A stretch of DNA of 64,000 nucleotides from Actinophytocola gossypii (GCF_025165815.1 NZ_JAFFZE010000023.1:124001-188000); one strand, 5' to 3'. Positions 42,886 through 53,925 are shown, numbered from the stretch's first letter. Made by a program: numbers and translations. Notes: generated by a model from the sequence alone, not told the origin.

Positions 42886-45601
42886 CGTTCCAGGAGTGGC
42901 CGAAGCCGACCGACACGTCCAGCGGCACGTCCAGTTCGTACGCGCCGCCCATTCCCTTGCGCACCAACGCCTCCGCCGCCTCCCGCTCGCCGTCGGCGAC
43001 CTCGAGCACGAGTTCGTCGTGCACCTGGAGCAGCATCCTGGTGCGCAGGCCGGCGGCCTTGAGCTCGCGGTCGACGTTGAGCATGGCGACCTTGATGATG
43101 TCCGCCGCGCTGCCCTGGATCGGCGCGTTCAGCGCCATCCGCTCGGCCATCTCGCGCCGCTGCCGGTTGTCGCTGGTGAGGTCGGGCAGGTAGCGGCGGC
43201 GGCCGAAGATCGTGGACGTGTAGCCGTCCTTGCGGGCCTGCGCGACGACCTCGTGCAGGTAGTCGCGCACGCCGCCGAACCGGGCGAAGTACTCCTCCAT
43301 CAGGCCCTTGGCCTCGTCGGTGGAGATCCGCAGCTGCTGGGACAGCCCGTACGCGGACAGCCCGTAGGCCAGGCCGTAGTTCATCGCCTTGATCTTGGCC
43401 CGCTGCCCGCCGGTGACCTCGGTCGGCTCGACGGAGAACACCCGCGCGGCGGTGGCGGCGTGGAAGTCGAACCCGGACTGGAACGCCTCGATCAGCGCCT
43501 CGTCCGCCGACAGGTGCGCCATGATCCGCATCTCGATCTGGCTGTAGTCCGCGGTCATCAGGTCGGCGTAGCCGTCGCCGACGACGAACGTGTCGCGGAT
43601 CGTGCGGCCCTCGTCGGTGCGGATCGGCACGTTCTGCAGGTTCGGCTCGGTGGACGACAGCCGGCCGGTGGCCGCGATGGTCTGGCTGTAGGTGGTGTGG
43701 ATCCGGTCGTCGTCGGACACCGACTTGATCAGGCCCTCGACGGTGACCTTGAGCCGGCTGGCGTCGCGGTGGTCGAGCAGGTGCGCCAGGAACGGGTGCT
43801 CGGTCTCCTCGTGCAGGGTCTTGAGCGAGTCGGCGTCGGTGGTGTAGCCGGTCTTGGTGCGCTTGGTCTTCGGCATCTTCAGCTCGTCGAACAGCACCAC
43901 CTGGAGCTGCTTGGGCGAGCCGAGGTTGATCTCCTTGCCGATGACCGCGAACGCCTCCTGCTCGGCGTTCTTCACCCGGGCGCCGAAGTGCGCCTCCAGC
44001 GAGGCCAGCTTCGCGGTGTCGACCGCGATGCCGACGGCCTCCAGCTCGGCCAGCACAGCCAGCAGCGGCAGCTCGATCTCGGCCAGCAGCGACGACCCGC
44101 CGGTGTTGTCCAGCGCGGTGTCCAGCGCGTCGGCCAGCTCGGCGATGGCCCGCGCCCGCACGATCTCGGCCTCGGCGACCTGGGCCGCGTCGCCGTCCTC
44201 GCCGTCCAGCAGGGACAGCTGCCGCTCCTCCGGCTGCTGCTCGACCCGCAGCTCCCGCTTGAGGTACCGCAGCACGAGGTCGTCGAGCGCGAACGAGCGC
44301 TGCCCCGGGCGCACCAGGTAGGCGGCCAGGTGGGTGTCGGTGACCAGGCCGCCGAGCGTCCAGCCGCGGTGGCGCAGCGCGTGCAGCGACCGCTTGACGT
44401 CGTAGGCGAGCTTGGGCACCTCGGGGTCGGCGAGCCAGGCGGCCAGGGCGTTCTCGTCGTCCTCGGTGACCTGGGTGACGTCGACGAACGCGCCGGTCCC
44501 GTCGGCCAGCGAGAACGCGACCGACCGCAGCTCCACCGACTCCCCCGCGACGCCGGTGGAGACGTCCCGGAAGGACAGGCCGACGCGCGTGCCGGCGGGG
44601 GCGTGCTCGCGCAGCCAGGCCGCCACCGCACCGGGCTCCAGCGCGCCGCCGGTGACCTCGAAGCCGTGCTCGGCCTCCGGTTCGGCGGTGCTGAGGTCGG
44701 CGAACAGCCGGTCGCGCAGCACGCGGAACTCCAGCTCGTCGAACAGCCGGTGCACCGCGTCCCGGTCCCACGTCCGGACCGCGAGGTCGTCCGGCTGGAC
44801 GCCGAGCGGCACGTCCCGCACCAGCTCGGTGAGCTGGCGGTTCATCAGGACGTTGGCGACGTTCTCGCGGAGCGCGTCGCCCGCCTTGCCCTTGACCTCG
44901 TCGACCCGGTCGACCAGCTCGTTCAGCGAGCCGAACTGGTTGATCCACTTGGCCACGGTCTTCTCCCCCACCCCGGGGATCTTGGGCAGGTTGTCCGACG
45001 GGTCGCCGCGCAGCGCGGCGAAGTCGGCGTACCGGTTCGCGGCGACACCGGTCTTCTCCAGCACCGCCGCCGGGTCCATCCGCTTCACCTCGGACACGCC
45101 CCGGGTCGGGTAGATGACCGTGACGTGCTCGTCGACCAGCTGGAACGCGTCCCGGTCGCCGGTGCAGATGACCACCGAGAAACCCTCCGCGGTGGCCAGC
45201 GTGGTGAGGGTGGCGATCAGGTCGTCGGCCTCGTAGCCCTCGTACGCGAGCTTGGTGATGGCCAGCACGTCGAGGACGTCCTCGATCAGGCTGATCTGGC
45301 CCTTGAACTCGTCCGGGGACGGGCCGCGGTTGGCCTTGTACTCGGCGTAGGTCTCACTGCGGAAGGTCTTGCGGGAGACGTCGAAGCAGACCGCGAGGTG
45401 GGTCGGCCGCTCGTCGCGCAGCAGGTTGATGAGCATCGACGTGAAGCCGTAGACAGCCTCGGTGTGCTGCCCGGTCTTGGTGACCAGGTTCGCTTCCTTG
45501 AGGGCGTAGAAGGCCCGGTAGGCCATGGAGTGGCCGTCGATGAGCAGTAGCCGCTGCTCATGGCCGGTGGAAGCGTTTCGAGTGTCGGGCGTCTCAGGCA
45601 C
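42872..45601 (-). CDS. polA: DNA polymerase I
   Basis: 909 residues. The 5'-3' exonuclease domain (~15-310) has LLIDGHSMAYRAFYAL, ICTGDRDAFQLV and LRGDPSDNLPKIPGVGEKTA-type helix-hairpin-helix. The polymerase domain (~540-909) has TADYSQIEMRIMAHLS (motif A), RAKIKAMNYGLAYGLSAYGL (motif B) and LLQVHDELVLE (motif C). In the 3'-5' exonuclease region the catalytic D-x-E is absent (RVGLSFRDVSTG instead), so proofreading is lost, as in other actinobacterial enzymes. Acts in repair and Okazaki fragment processing. Confidence 0.98.
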   Translation of the reverse strand: MPETPDTRNASTGHEQRLLLIDGHSMAYRAFYALKEANLVTKTGQHTEAVYGFTSMLINLLRDERPTHLAVCFDVSRKTFRSETYAEYKANRGPSPDEFKGQISLIEDVLDVLAITKLAYEGYEADDLIATLTTLATAEGFSVVICTGDRDAFQLVDEHVTVIYPTRGVSEVKRMDPAAVLEKTGVAANRYADFAALRGDPSDNLPKIPGVGEKTVAKWINQFGSLNELVDRVDEVKGKAGDALRENVANVLMNRQLTELVRDVPLGVQPDDLAVRTWDRDAVHRLFDELEFRVLRDRLFADLSTAEPEAEHGFEVTGGALEPGAVAAWLREHAPAGTRVGLSFRDVSTGVAGESVELRSVAFSLADGTGAFVDVTQVTEDDENALAAWLADPEVPKLAYDVKRSLHALRHRGWTLGGLVTDTHLAAYLVRPGQRSFALDDLVLRYLKRELRVEQQPEERQLSLLDGEDGDAAQVAEAEIVRARAIAELADALDTALDNTGGSSLLAEIELPLLAVLAELEAVGIAVDTAKLASLEAHFGARVKNAEQEAFAVIGKEINLGSPKQLQVVLFDELKMPKTKRTKTGYTTDADSLKTLHEETEHPFLAHLLDHRDASRLKVTVEGLIKSVSDDDRIHTTYSQTIAATGRLSSTEPNLQNVPIRTDEGRTIRDTFVVGDGYADLMTADYSQIEMRIMAHLSADEALIEAFQSGFDFHAATAARVFSVEPTEVTGGQRAKIKAMNYGLAYGLSAYGLSQQLRISTDEAKGLMEEYFARFGGVRDYLHEVVAQARKDGYTSTIFGRRRYLPDLTSDNRQRREMAERMALNAPIQGSAADIIKVAMLNVDRELKAAGLRTRMLLQVHDELVLEVADGEREAAEALVRKGMGGAYELDVPLDVSVGFGHSWNDAAH

Positions 45602-45659
45602 AGGGCGAGTCTAGGGTGGAGCACCGACACTGGTGACGAGCACCGGCCGAGGAGACAGT

Positions 45660-46100
45660 GTGTCGAGTACCCCCGAGAGTACGTTCCCCCCGGGTATGCC
45701 CGGGATCCGCCACGACCTGGCCGACCAGTGGCTGCCGGCGCGGATGGGCATCGAGATCACCGAGTGGGACCCCAAACGGGTGGTCGCCACCATGCCGGTG
45801 GCCGGGAACCTACAGCCGTACGGCCTGCTGCACGGCGGTGCGAACGCGACCCTCGCGGAGACCGCCGGCTCGATCGCCGCGGCGCTGAACGCCGGCGAGG
45901 ACCGGGTCGCGCTCGGCCTGGAGCTGTCCTGCACGCACCACCGGGCGGCCAGGTCCGGGGTGGTCACCGCGGTCGCGACGCCGCTGCACGTCGGCCGGAC
46001 CACGTCGACGTTCGAGATCGTCATCACCGACGACGAGGACCGCCGGACCTGCTCGGCCCGGCTGACCTGCGTCGTCCGAGACCGGGCGCCTGGCGCATGA
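45660..46100 (+). CDS. Hotdog-fold thioesterase, PaaI type
   Basis: 146 residues from the GTG at 45660, which has GAGGAG about five bases upstream; a GTG at 45633 would add nine. The PaaI signature is clear: YGLLHGGANATLAETAGSIAA (residues ~57-77), then GLELSCTHHRAARSG and the C-terminal strand. It hydrolyses acyl-CoA or aromatic-CoA thioesters. It is divergent from polA, and its stop overlaps the start of an LLM-type oxidoreductase by 4 bp. Confidence 0.9.
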   Translation: MSSTPESTFPPGMPGIRHDLADQWLPARMGIEITEWDPKRVVATMPVAGNLQPYGLLHGGANATLAETAGSIAAALNAGEDRVALGLELSCTHHRAARSGVVTAVATPLHVGRTTSTFEIVITDDEDRRTCSARLTCVVRDRAPGA

Positions 46101-46969
46101 CCGAGCTGGGCGTCGTCTTCCGGCCCCAGCTGCCGCCGGAGCGGCTGCGTGGGGTCGTCGAGGCGGCGGAGACGTCCGGGCTCGCGGAGCTGTGGCTGTG
46201 GGAGGACTGCCCGCTCACCGGCGGGATCGCGACGCTGGCGGCGACCCTGGCGTGGACCTCGCGGCTGCGGGTCGGCATCGGCATCCTGCCGCTGCCGCTG
46301 CGGCCGGTGATCACCACCGCGATGGAGACGGCGACGCTGGCGCGCCTGTTCCCGGACCGGCTCACGCTCGGCGTCGGCCACGGGGCGCAGGACTGGATGG
46401 CCAAGACCGGGGTGCGGCCGGCGTCGCCGCTGACGCTGATGCGCGAGCACCTGACCGCGCTCACCGCGCTGCTGGACGGCGAGACGGTGACCGAGGACGG
46501 GCGGCACGTGCGGCTGGACGGGGTGGGCCTGGACTGGCCGCCCGCGCGGCGGCCACCGATCCTGGTCGGTGCCACGAAGGAGCGATCGCTTCGGCTGTCG
46601 GGTGAGCTGGCCGACGGCACCGTGCTCGACCAGAACCAGCCGCCGGCGGCGGTGCGCCGGGCGCGGGCGGCGATCGACGAGGGCCGCGCGGCCGCGGGGC
46701 GCACCGACCGGCACGAGCTGGTCGTGTACCTGTGGGCGGCGACCGGGCCGGACGCGACCGAGCGCCTGCGCCGCGAGCTGGCGGAGTGGGGCGTCGACGA
46801 GGTGCCGGGCCTCGGCGCGGCCGGGAACGCGGACGCGGTGGCCGCCGGCGTGCGCGAGCTGGCCGAGGCCGGCGCGGACCGGGTGGTCCTGGTGCACACC
46901 GCCGACGAGCCGGACCTGGCGGGCTTCGTGCGGTTCGCGGCGGAGGAGGTCGCGCCGCTGGTGCGCTGA
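46097..46969 (+). CDS. LLM-class flavin-dependent oxidoreductase
   Basis: 290 residues. The TIM-barrel of the luciferase-like/F420 group is shown by GLAELWLWEDCPLTGGIATLAATLAWTSRLRVGIGILPLPLR, ATLARLFPDRLTLGVGHG and ERSLRLSGELADGTVLDQ. The relation to F420-dependent enzymes such as methylene-H4MPT reductase-like proteins is likely in an actinomycete, but FMN use cannot be excluded. The substrate is unknown. It is translationally coupled to the thioesterase gene. Confidence 0.9.
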   Translation: MTELGVVFRPQLPPERLRGVVEAAETSGLAELWLWEDCPLTGGIATLAATLAWTSRLRVGIGILPLPLRPVITTAMETATLARLFPDRLTLGVGHGAQDWMAKTGVRPASPLTLMREHLTALTALLDGETVTEDGRHVRLDGVGLDWPPARRPPILVGATKERSLRLSGELADGTVLDQNQPPAAVRRARAAIDEGRAAAGRTDRHELVVYLWAATGPDATERLRRELAEWGVDEVPGLGAAGNADAVAAGVRELAEAGADRVVLVHTADEPDLAGFVRFAAEEVAPLVR

Positions 46970-46987
46970 CCTGCCAGACTTCCGCTC

Positions 46988-47545
46988 ATGCGCTTACCCG
47001 TCGGTGTCCTGCTCGCGGTCACGGTGCTCGGCGGGTGCTCGGGGACAGCCGAGCCGGCCCCGACCGTTCCGGCGACCACCGCGCCGACGACCTACGAGCT
47101 GGCGCCGAGGACGGTCCGGCCGGACGAGGTGGCGCTGCGCGGCGAGCCGGTCGTCGAGGGGTCCACGTCGTTCTCGCTGATCGGGCTGAGCACCGGCATG
47201 ACCGCGCTGATCGGCAGCCACGCCGAGTTCGAGGCGGACGGGCAGTTCGTCCGGATCCGGCTGGTCGTGGTGAACGTGGGCCGAAGCGGCGTCCTGTTCG
47301 ACACGAAGCGGCAGCTGCTGGTGCTCGCGGACGGCGGAACGCACCCGCCGCACCGCTCGACGATGATCACCAAGCGCCAGCCGGACACGTTCGACCTCGG
47401 CGCGGGCGTGCGGGTCGAGTTCGACCTGTACTACGACGTCCCGGTCGACGCCGAGCCGGTAGCGCTGCGGGCGTTCGGCGGCGGGACGCTCACCGACATG
47501 AAGGACGAGGAGGGCACCGACCTCCCGCTGGAGCCGGTGCCCTGA
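46988..47545 (+). CDS. Lipoprotein with DUF4352-like domain
   Basis: 185 residues. A signal sequence ends in lipobox LGGC (Cys 17), followed by a Pro/Thr linker. The folded part has the immunoglobulin-like pattern of DUF4352 proteins: FVRIRLVVVNVGRSGVLFDTKRQLLVLADGG and a late DLGAGVRVEFDLYYDVP. Such proteins are surface-exposed and of unknown role. It is 18 bp after the LLM gene, so possibly the last gene of that operon, and convergent with the Liv operon. Confidence 0.75.
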   Translation: MRLPVGVLLAVTVLGGCSGTAEPAPTVPATTAPTTYELAPRTVRPDEVALRGEPVVEGSTSFSLIGLSTGMTALIGSHAEFEADGQFVRIRLVVVNVGRSGVLFDTKRQLLVLADGGTHPPHRSTMITKRQPDTFDLGAGVRVEFDLYYDVPVDAEPVALRAFGGGTLTDMKDEEGTDLPLEPVP

Positions 47546-47552
47546 CCGGCAC

Positions 47553-48791
47553 CTAGTCGATGTACTCGCCGGTCTCGACCGCGACCCACTTGCCGTCGCG
47601 CACCTCGTAGACGGTGAGCACGTGGTTGGTGCTGTCGCCGTACTCGTCGAAGGCGACCTTGCCGGTGGCGCCGTCGCCCTCGTACTCACCGACGGTGGCG
47701 ACCAGGTCCTCGCGCATCGACGGGGACCACTCGCCGTCGCCGATCGTCGTCGCCAGCGAGTCGATGATCACGTTCGCCGCGTCGTAGGCGAACGCCCCGT
47801 ACGCGCCGATGCCCTCCGGGTAGCCCTTGGCCTCGTAGGCCGAGGCGAACTCCTGCGCGCTCTCCAGGTCCTCGGTCGGCGCGCCGACCGAGGTGGCCAG
47901 GTCGCCCTCCTTGCCGCCGGCGCTGAGGTAGGCGTCGTGGTAGATGCCGTCGCCGCCCATCACCGGGCCGGTCAGGCCGGCCGCCGCCAGCTGCTCGGAC
48001 AGCGGGGCGGCCTGCGGGAACTGCCCGCCGAAGTAGACCGCGTCCGGCTCGAACGGCTTCAGCGCGTCGATCACCTTGGTGAAGTCGGTGGCGTTCCCGT
48101 CGATCCGCTGCCGGGTGACGATCGTCGCGCCCTTCTCCTCGGCCCGCTCGGTGAACGAGTCGGCGAGACCCTCGCCGTACTTGAGCCCGTCGGTGACGAT
48201 CGCGATCCGGGTCTCCTCCAGCTTCTCCACCAGGTAGTTGGCCGCGAACGGGCCCTGCAGCGAGTCGACCGTGCAGGTGCGGAAGTAGGTCTCGAACCGC
48301 CGCTTCGGGTCGGTCCGGAAGTTCTCGCCCCGGCTCAGCGAGTCGGCCGTGTTCGCCGGGGAGACCTGCAGGATCCCCGCGCTGTCCAGGATCGGCTGGA
48401 CCCGCGCCGACACCGACGAGTTCAGCGTGGACACCACGCCGGCCAGGTTCTCCGTGCTGGCCAGCTTGGTCGCGGCCTGGGCGCCGAGGTCCGGGTTCAT
48501 CCCGTCGTCCTCCGGCTGGGCGACGAGCCGGTAGCCGTCGACCGCGCAGCTCTCGTTGGCCTGGTCGACGGCGAGGCTCGTCGCGTTGGCGATGCCCTTG
48601 CCCTGCTCGCCCAGCTCGCCGCTGAGCGGGGCGATCACGCCGACGATCAGGGTGCCCTTGCTGGTGTCGCAGGCCGCCCGGTCGTTCCCGTCCGGGGCGT
48701 CGTCGCCCTCGGACGTGCACGAACCGAGCAGCAGGGCCGCCGCGAGGACGGCCGCGAGTCGTCTGAGGTCAGGCAACGCCGAGATCACCAC
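47553..48791 (-). CDS. ABC transporter substrate-binding protein (branched-chain amino-acid type), second copy
   Basis: 412 residues from a GTG at 48791 (48788 also possible). Lipobox LGSC follows a short hydrophobic signal; the mature part opens TLIVGVIAPLSGELGEQGKG and has the periplasmic-binding-protein type I fold, with several Cys unlike the first binding protein of this operon. It is the last gene, overlapping livF by 23 bp. Having two dissimilar binding proteins suggests that one permease serves two ligands. The ligand is not evident; amino acids, urea or amides are all possible. Confidence 0.88.
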   Translation of the reverse strand: MVISALPDLRRLAAVLAAALLLGSCTSEGDDAPDGNDRAACDTSKGTLIVGVIAPLSGELGEQGKGIANATSLAVDQANESCAVDGYRLVAQPEDDGMNPDLGAQAATKLASTENLAGVVSTLNSSVSARVQPILDSAGILQVSPANTADSLSRGENFRTDPKRRFETYFRTCTVDSLQGPFAANYLVEKLEETRIAIVTDGLKYGEGLADSFTERAEEKGATIVTRQRIDGNATDFTKVIDALKPFEPDAVYFGGQFPQAAPLSEQLAAAGLTGPVMGGDGIYHDAYLSAGGKEGDLATSVGAPTEDLESAQEFASAYEAKGYPEGIGAYGAFAYDAANVIIDSLATTIGDGEWSPSMREDLVATVGEYEGDGATGKVAFDEYGDSTNHVLTVYEVRDGKWVAVETGEYID

Positions 48792-49485
48792 CGAGGTAGG
48801 CGGCCCGCACCTCCGGGTCGTGCAGGAGGTCACTCGCGGGCGCGGACTTGACGACGGCACCGGTCTCCAGCACGTACGCCCGGTGCGCGAGCTGCAACGC
48901 CTGGTGGGCGTTCTGCTCGACCAGCAGCACGGTGGTCCCGCGCTCGTTGATCTCCTTGACGATGTCGAAGATCTGCGCGACCAGCATGGGCGCCAGACCC
49001 ATGGACGGCTCGTCGAGCAGCAGCACCTTCGGGTTGGTCATCAGCGCCCGCCCGATGGTGAGCATCTGCTGCTCGCCACCGGACATCGTGCCGCCGTACT
49101 GGGACTTGCGCTCGGCGAGCCGGGGGAAGATCTCGTAGACCTGGGCCAGGTCGCCGCTCACGTCGCCCTTGCGCCCGTAGGCGCCCATCAGCAGGTTCTC
49201 CTGCACCGTCATGCCGGGAAAGATCCCCCGGCCCTCCGGGGCCTGGCCGATGCCGAGGGCGACCCGCTTGTGCGCCGGCACCTTCGAAATGTCCTCGCCC
49301 TGGAACCGGACCCGCCCTCGGGCCAGCGGCCGCAGCCCGGAGATCGTCTTCAGCGTGGTGGTCTTGCCGGCACCGTTGGCGCCGATGAGGGCCACGATCT
49401 CGCCCTCGGAGACCTCGAGGGTCACCCCGTGCAGCGCGGCGACCTTCCCGTAGTAGACGTGGATGTCGTTGACCTCAAGAAGCAT
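48769..49485 (-). CDS. livF: Branched-chain amino-acid ABC transporter ATPase LivF
   Basis: 238 residues. Walker A GANGAGKTTTL (~residue 36), signature TMSGGEQQML (~134), Walker B VLLLDEPSMGLAPM and the switch LLVEQN are all present; QN after LVE is the LivF form. It forms a heterodimer with LivG to energise uptake. Start overlaps the livG stop by 11 bp. Confidence 0.95.
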   Translation of the reverse strand: MLLEVNDIHVYYGKVAALHGVTLEVSEGEIVALIGANGAGKTTTLKTISGLRPLARGRVRFQGEDISKVPAHKRVALGIGQAPEGRGIFPGMTVQENLLMGAYGRKGDVSGDLAQVYEIFPRLAERKSQYGGTMSGGEQQMLTIGRALMTNPKVLLLDEPSMGLAPMLVAQIFDIVKEINERGTTVLLVEQNAHQALQLAHRAYVLETGAVVKSAPASDLLHDPEVRAAYLGGDLGVA

Positions 49486-50266
49486 CGGCTTCGGCTCCCA
49501 GGTACGCCTCGATGACCTTCGGGTTGTTCTGCACCTCGCGGGGCGTGCCCTCGGCGATCAACTGGCCGAAGTCGAGCACCGCGACGCGGTCGCTGATGTG
49601 CATCACCAGGCCCATGTCGTGCTCGATCAGCAGCACGGTGCGGCCGTCGTCACGGATGCGGCGGATCAGCTCCTGGAGCGACTGCTTCTCGGCGGGGTTC
49701 ATCCCGGCCGCCGGCTCGTCGAGCAGGAGCAGCCGGGGGTCGGTGCCGAGCGCACGGGCGATCTCGAGCCGGCGCTGGTCGCCGTAGGGCAGGTTCTTCG
49801 CGGTCTCGTCCGCGCGGCCGCTGATCCCGACGAAGTCCAGCAGCTCAAGGGCCCGCTCGCGGCCCCGGCGCTCCTCGCGGTAGTGCCAGGGCATGCCGAA
49901 GACGGCGCCGAGCGCGCCGGTGCGGTGGTGGGCGTCCAGGCCCACCATCACGTTCTCCAGCGCGGACATGTTGTGGAACAGGCGGATGTTCTGGAACGTC
50001 CTGGCGATCCCGGTCTTGGTGACCCGGAACCGCTTCATCCCGTCGATCCGTTGGCCGGCGAAGCGCACCTCGCCGGTGGTCGGCCGGTACACGCCGGTGA
50101 CGACGTTGAACGTGGTGGTCTTGCCCGCGCCGTTCGGTCCGATCAGGGCGTAGATCTCCCCCTCGCGGACGGTCAGGTCGACCTCGTTCATCGCGACGAC
50201 ACCGCCGAAGGCCATGGTCAGGTTGGCCAGTTCGAGCAGCGCGGGCGCCTGGTTCGGTTCGGTCAC
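49475..50266 (-). CDS. livG: Branched-chain amino-acid ABC transporter ATPase LivG
   Basis: 263 residues from a GTG at 50266 that overlaps the livM stop (GTGA). Walker A GPNGAGKTTTF, the LivG-specific ARTFQNIRLF (~residue 85), signature LPYGDQRRLEIARAL, Walker B LLLLDEPAAGMNP and switch LLIEHD are present. Pairs with LivF. Confidence 0.95.
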   Translation of the reverse strand: MTEPNQAPALLELANLTMAFGGVVAMNEVDLTVREGEIYALIGPNGAGKTTTFNVVTGVYRPTTGEVRFAGQRIDGMKRFRVTKTGIARTFQNIRLFHNMSALENVMVGLDAHHRTGALGAVFGMPWHYREERRGRERALELLDFVGISGRADETAKNLPYGDQRRLEIARALGTDPRLLLLDEPAAGMNPAEKQSLQELIRRIRDDGRTVLLIEHDMGLVMHISDRVAVLDFGQLIAEGTPREVQNNPKVIEAYLGAEADAS

Positions 50267-51407
50267 TTGGACGACACCTCCACGTCGGGATCCGAGGTGG
50301 GACCGGCCACCTCGGCACCCATCGAACCCATGCCACCCGTTCCCTCGGCGAGCTCCGCCCGCCGTCGCCGCGACGGCAGCAGACCCTCCGGTCGCAGCGC
50401 CATCAACAGCACCAGTGCCGCGCCGAAGAAGAGGATCCGGTACTCGGCCAGGCCGCGGAACCGCTCGGGCAGCCAGGCGATGAGGAACGCGCCGAGCATG
50501 ACGCCGGGCAGGTTGCCGGAGCCACCGAGCACCACGGCCACGAGGATCGTCGCGGACAGGATGAACGGGAAGCTGGTCGGCGCGATGAAGTTGGCCTGGC
50601 TGGCCCACACCGCTCCGGCCAGGCCGCCGATCATGGCGCCGATGGCGAAGGCGAGCAGCTTGAAGCGGAACGTCGGCACGCCCATCAGCTCGGCCGCGTC
50701 CTCGTCCTCCCGGATCGCCGCCCACGAGCGGCCGACCCGGCTGATCTCCAGCCGGCGGGAGAAGATGATCACCAGCACGATCGTGGCGAGGATCAGGTAG
50801 TAGTACGGCGCCGGGTCGAACAGGAACTCGGTGCCGAACATGTCCGGCGGGTGCGGGATGTTCGTGATGCCGCGGGCGCCGCCGATCTCGTCGGTGTTGT
50901 TCGCGGTGATGCGGACGATCTCGTGGAAGCCGAGCGTGACGATCGCCAGGTAGTCGCCGCGCAGCCGCAGGGTCGGGGCGCCGAGGATCACGCCGGAGAT
51001 GGCGGTGACCCCGATGCCGATCGACAGGGTGGCCCAGAAGTTCCACCCGTACTGGGTGCCGAAGTAGGCCAGCGAGTACGAGCCGATGGCGAAGAACGCC
51101 ACGTAGCCGAGGTCGAGCAGGCCGGCTAGGCCGACCACGATGTTGAGCCCGATCGCCATCAGGATGTAGATGCCGATCGGGAAGAACAGCACCGTGGTCC
51201 AGTCGGAGTACGGCGACATGAACGCGCCGATCCAGGGCGCCGGCAGGATGAGCGCGCCGACGATCAGACCGATGTAGACGATCCAGCGCTGCCAGCCGGG
51301 GGCCTTGGCCCACCAGTCGCGGACCCGGTCGAGCTGGGAGCCCGCGAGTTTGAAGGGGTTGCCGCTCTTGGCCGCGGTGTTGCCGTTGTTGGTCACGTCG
51401 TCGCCCC

Positions 51408-51411
<4 letters not shown>
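50263..51411 (-). CDS. livM: Branched-chain amino-acid ABC transporter permease LivM
   Basis: 382 residues from the ATG at 51411, which overlaps the livH stop by 4 bp. Nine to ten membrane helices with the family loop LRLRGDYLAIVTLGFHEIVRI and the EAA-like SWAAIREDEDAAELMG. A ~45-residue N-terminal cytoplasmic extension and a charged C-terminal tail (residues ~345-382) flank the membrane part. Pairs with LivH. Confidence 0.94.
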
Positions 51412-52370
<959 letters not shown>

Positions 52371-52477
52371 GCTGGATTGCTGCCTTGCTGTCGGGGCGAA
52401 GGGTCGCCACAGGGACAGGGGCGGGAGCGCCGTCGCGCGGCGTTCCCGCCCCCAGCGTCAACTCGTGTGGGACCGGT

Positions 52478-53668
52478 TCAGCTCTCGAGCTTCGCCTCGT
52501 CGGACGCGCCGAGGAGGCTGATCTTCCCGTCCTTCACCTGGTAGATGAAGATGTCGTTGGCCTCCGGCTCGCCGTTCTCCTGGAACTTGATCGGCTTGGA
52601 GACACCCTCGAAGTCGACGGTCTTGAGGAACTCGTTGATGTCGGCGGAGGTGGTGTTGCCGGCCTCGACCGCCTTGATGAACGCGGTCGCGGCGTCGTAG
52701 CCCTCGGTGGCGTAGATCGCGGGCGGGACGTCGAAGGCGCTCTGGTAGTTGTCGTAGAACTCCTTCAGCGGACCGGTGACGTCCTCGCTCGGGATGTTGC
52801 ACGGGCAGCCGAGGATCGCGCCCTCCGCGGCCTCGGCGCCCGCGGTGGACACCAGCTGCGCGTCCAGCGAGCCGTCACCGGAGACGAACGGGGCGTCCAC
52901 GCCGGCGTCCCGGAGCTGCTTGAGCAGCGGCCCGGCCTGGGCGTAGTAGCCGCCGAAGAAGATGACGTCGGCGTTACTGGTACGGATCTTGGAGACGGTG
53001 GACGAGTAGTCCGACGCGGTCACGGCGAACCGGTCGGTCTCGGTGGTGACACCGGCCTCCTTGAAGGCGGTGGTGACGGTCTCGGCGAGGCCGACGCTGT
53101 ACTCCTGGTCGTCGCTGACCACGAAGGCCTTCTTCGGGCTCAGCTCGTTGACCAGGAAGTTGGCGATGCCGGGGCCCTGGTCGTTGTCGTTGGCGACGAC
53201 GCGGTGCCAGAACTCCCAGCCGTTCTCGGCGAGGCCGGGGTTGGTGGCCGAGGCCGAGACGCTCGGGATGCCCGCCTCGTTGAGCTGGGCGCCCACCGCC
53301 TTGGACTCACCGGAGAACGCCGGGCCGATGAGGCCGACGATCTTGTCGGTGCCGGCGGCCTGCGGGACCAGGACGGCGGCCTGCTCCGGCTTGCCCTGGC
53401 TGTCGTACTCGACCATTTCGATCTTGACGTCCGGGTTGGTGGCGTTGTACTCGTCGAACGCCATCTTCGCGCCGTTGCGCGGGGGGATGACGATCGCGGA
53501 GTTCTCACCGGTCAGGTCACCCATGAAGCCGATCTTGACCGAGGTGGCGTCGCCACCGCCGCCACCGCCGGAGCTGTCGTCCCCCGAGCCGGCACACGCC
53601 GAAAGAGTGAGAGTGAGCGCCATGCCGGCGGCGAGGAAGCCAGCGCGGCGAACCATCTTCGGGCCCAA
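52478..53668 (-). CDS. livJ: Branched-chain amino-acid ABC transporter substrate-binding protein
   Basis: 396 residues from a TTG at 53668, which has AAAGGA about seven bases upstream; an ATG at 53656 has a weaker site. Lipobox LSAC is followed by a Gly/Ser-rich linker and a type I periplasmic-binding fold (VKIGFMGDLTGENSAIV, GLIGPAFSGESKAVG, FFGGYYAQAGPLLKQL). It captures the ligand and delivers it to LivHM. As first gene of the operon it is probably expressed most. Leu/Ile/Val is the family expectation. Confidence 0.92.
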   Translation of the reverse strand: MGPKMVRRAGFLAAGMALTLTLSACAGSGDDSSGGGGGGDATSVKIGFMGDLTGENSAIVIPPRNGAKMAFDEYNATNPDVKIEMVEYDSQGKPEQAAVLVPQAAGTDKIVGLIGPAFSGESKAVGAQLNEAGIPSVSASATNPGLAENGWEFWHRVVANDNDQGPGIANFLVNELSPKKAFVVSDDQEYSVGLAETVTTAFKEAGVTTETDRFAVTASDYSSTVSKIRTSNADVIFFGGYYAQAGPLLKQLRDAGVDAPFVSGDGSLDAQLVSTAGAEAAEGAILGCPCNIPSEDVTGPLKEFYDNYQSAFDVPPAIYATEGYDAATAFIKAVEAGNTTSADINEFLKTVDFEGVSKPIKFQENGEPEANDIFIYQVKDGKISLLGASDEAKLES

Positions 53669-53877
53669 CGTTTCGTCCTTTCATAGTGCCGTGGCTCACG
53701 CACGGCTCAGCTTGGCCGGGAAGGCTACCCGACGTCACCGCGAGCGCCACGACCAGCGGTACCACCGGTGTTTCAGCCCTGCTCGGTGGCACGGGCTGTG
53801 GCGGAACGTAGTAACGATCGGAGCGGGAGTCACCCTCCCGTGGCGCTCGTGACCAGACTGCAACGAAATTGCACACC

Positions 53878-53917
53878 CGTGTCCGCTCCCCGGACGAATG
53901 GGGAGCTACCGGACACG
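53878..53917 (-). terminator. Terminator hairpin after pdtaR
   Basis: CGTGTCCG/CGGACACG and CTCCCC/GGGGAG stack into a long stem interrupted by a four-base bulge, with an eight-base loop, beginning 9 bp after the pdtaR stop. The remaining ~210 bp to livJ hold its promoter region, where I see no convincing -35 hexamer. Confidence 0.65.
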
Positions 53918-53925
53918 GAGGGGCG

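Noticed and set aside
42875-45550. Open frame of 891 codons opposite polA
   Set aside because: Antisense shadow of polA, without ribosome site or recognisable motifs.
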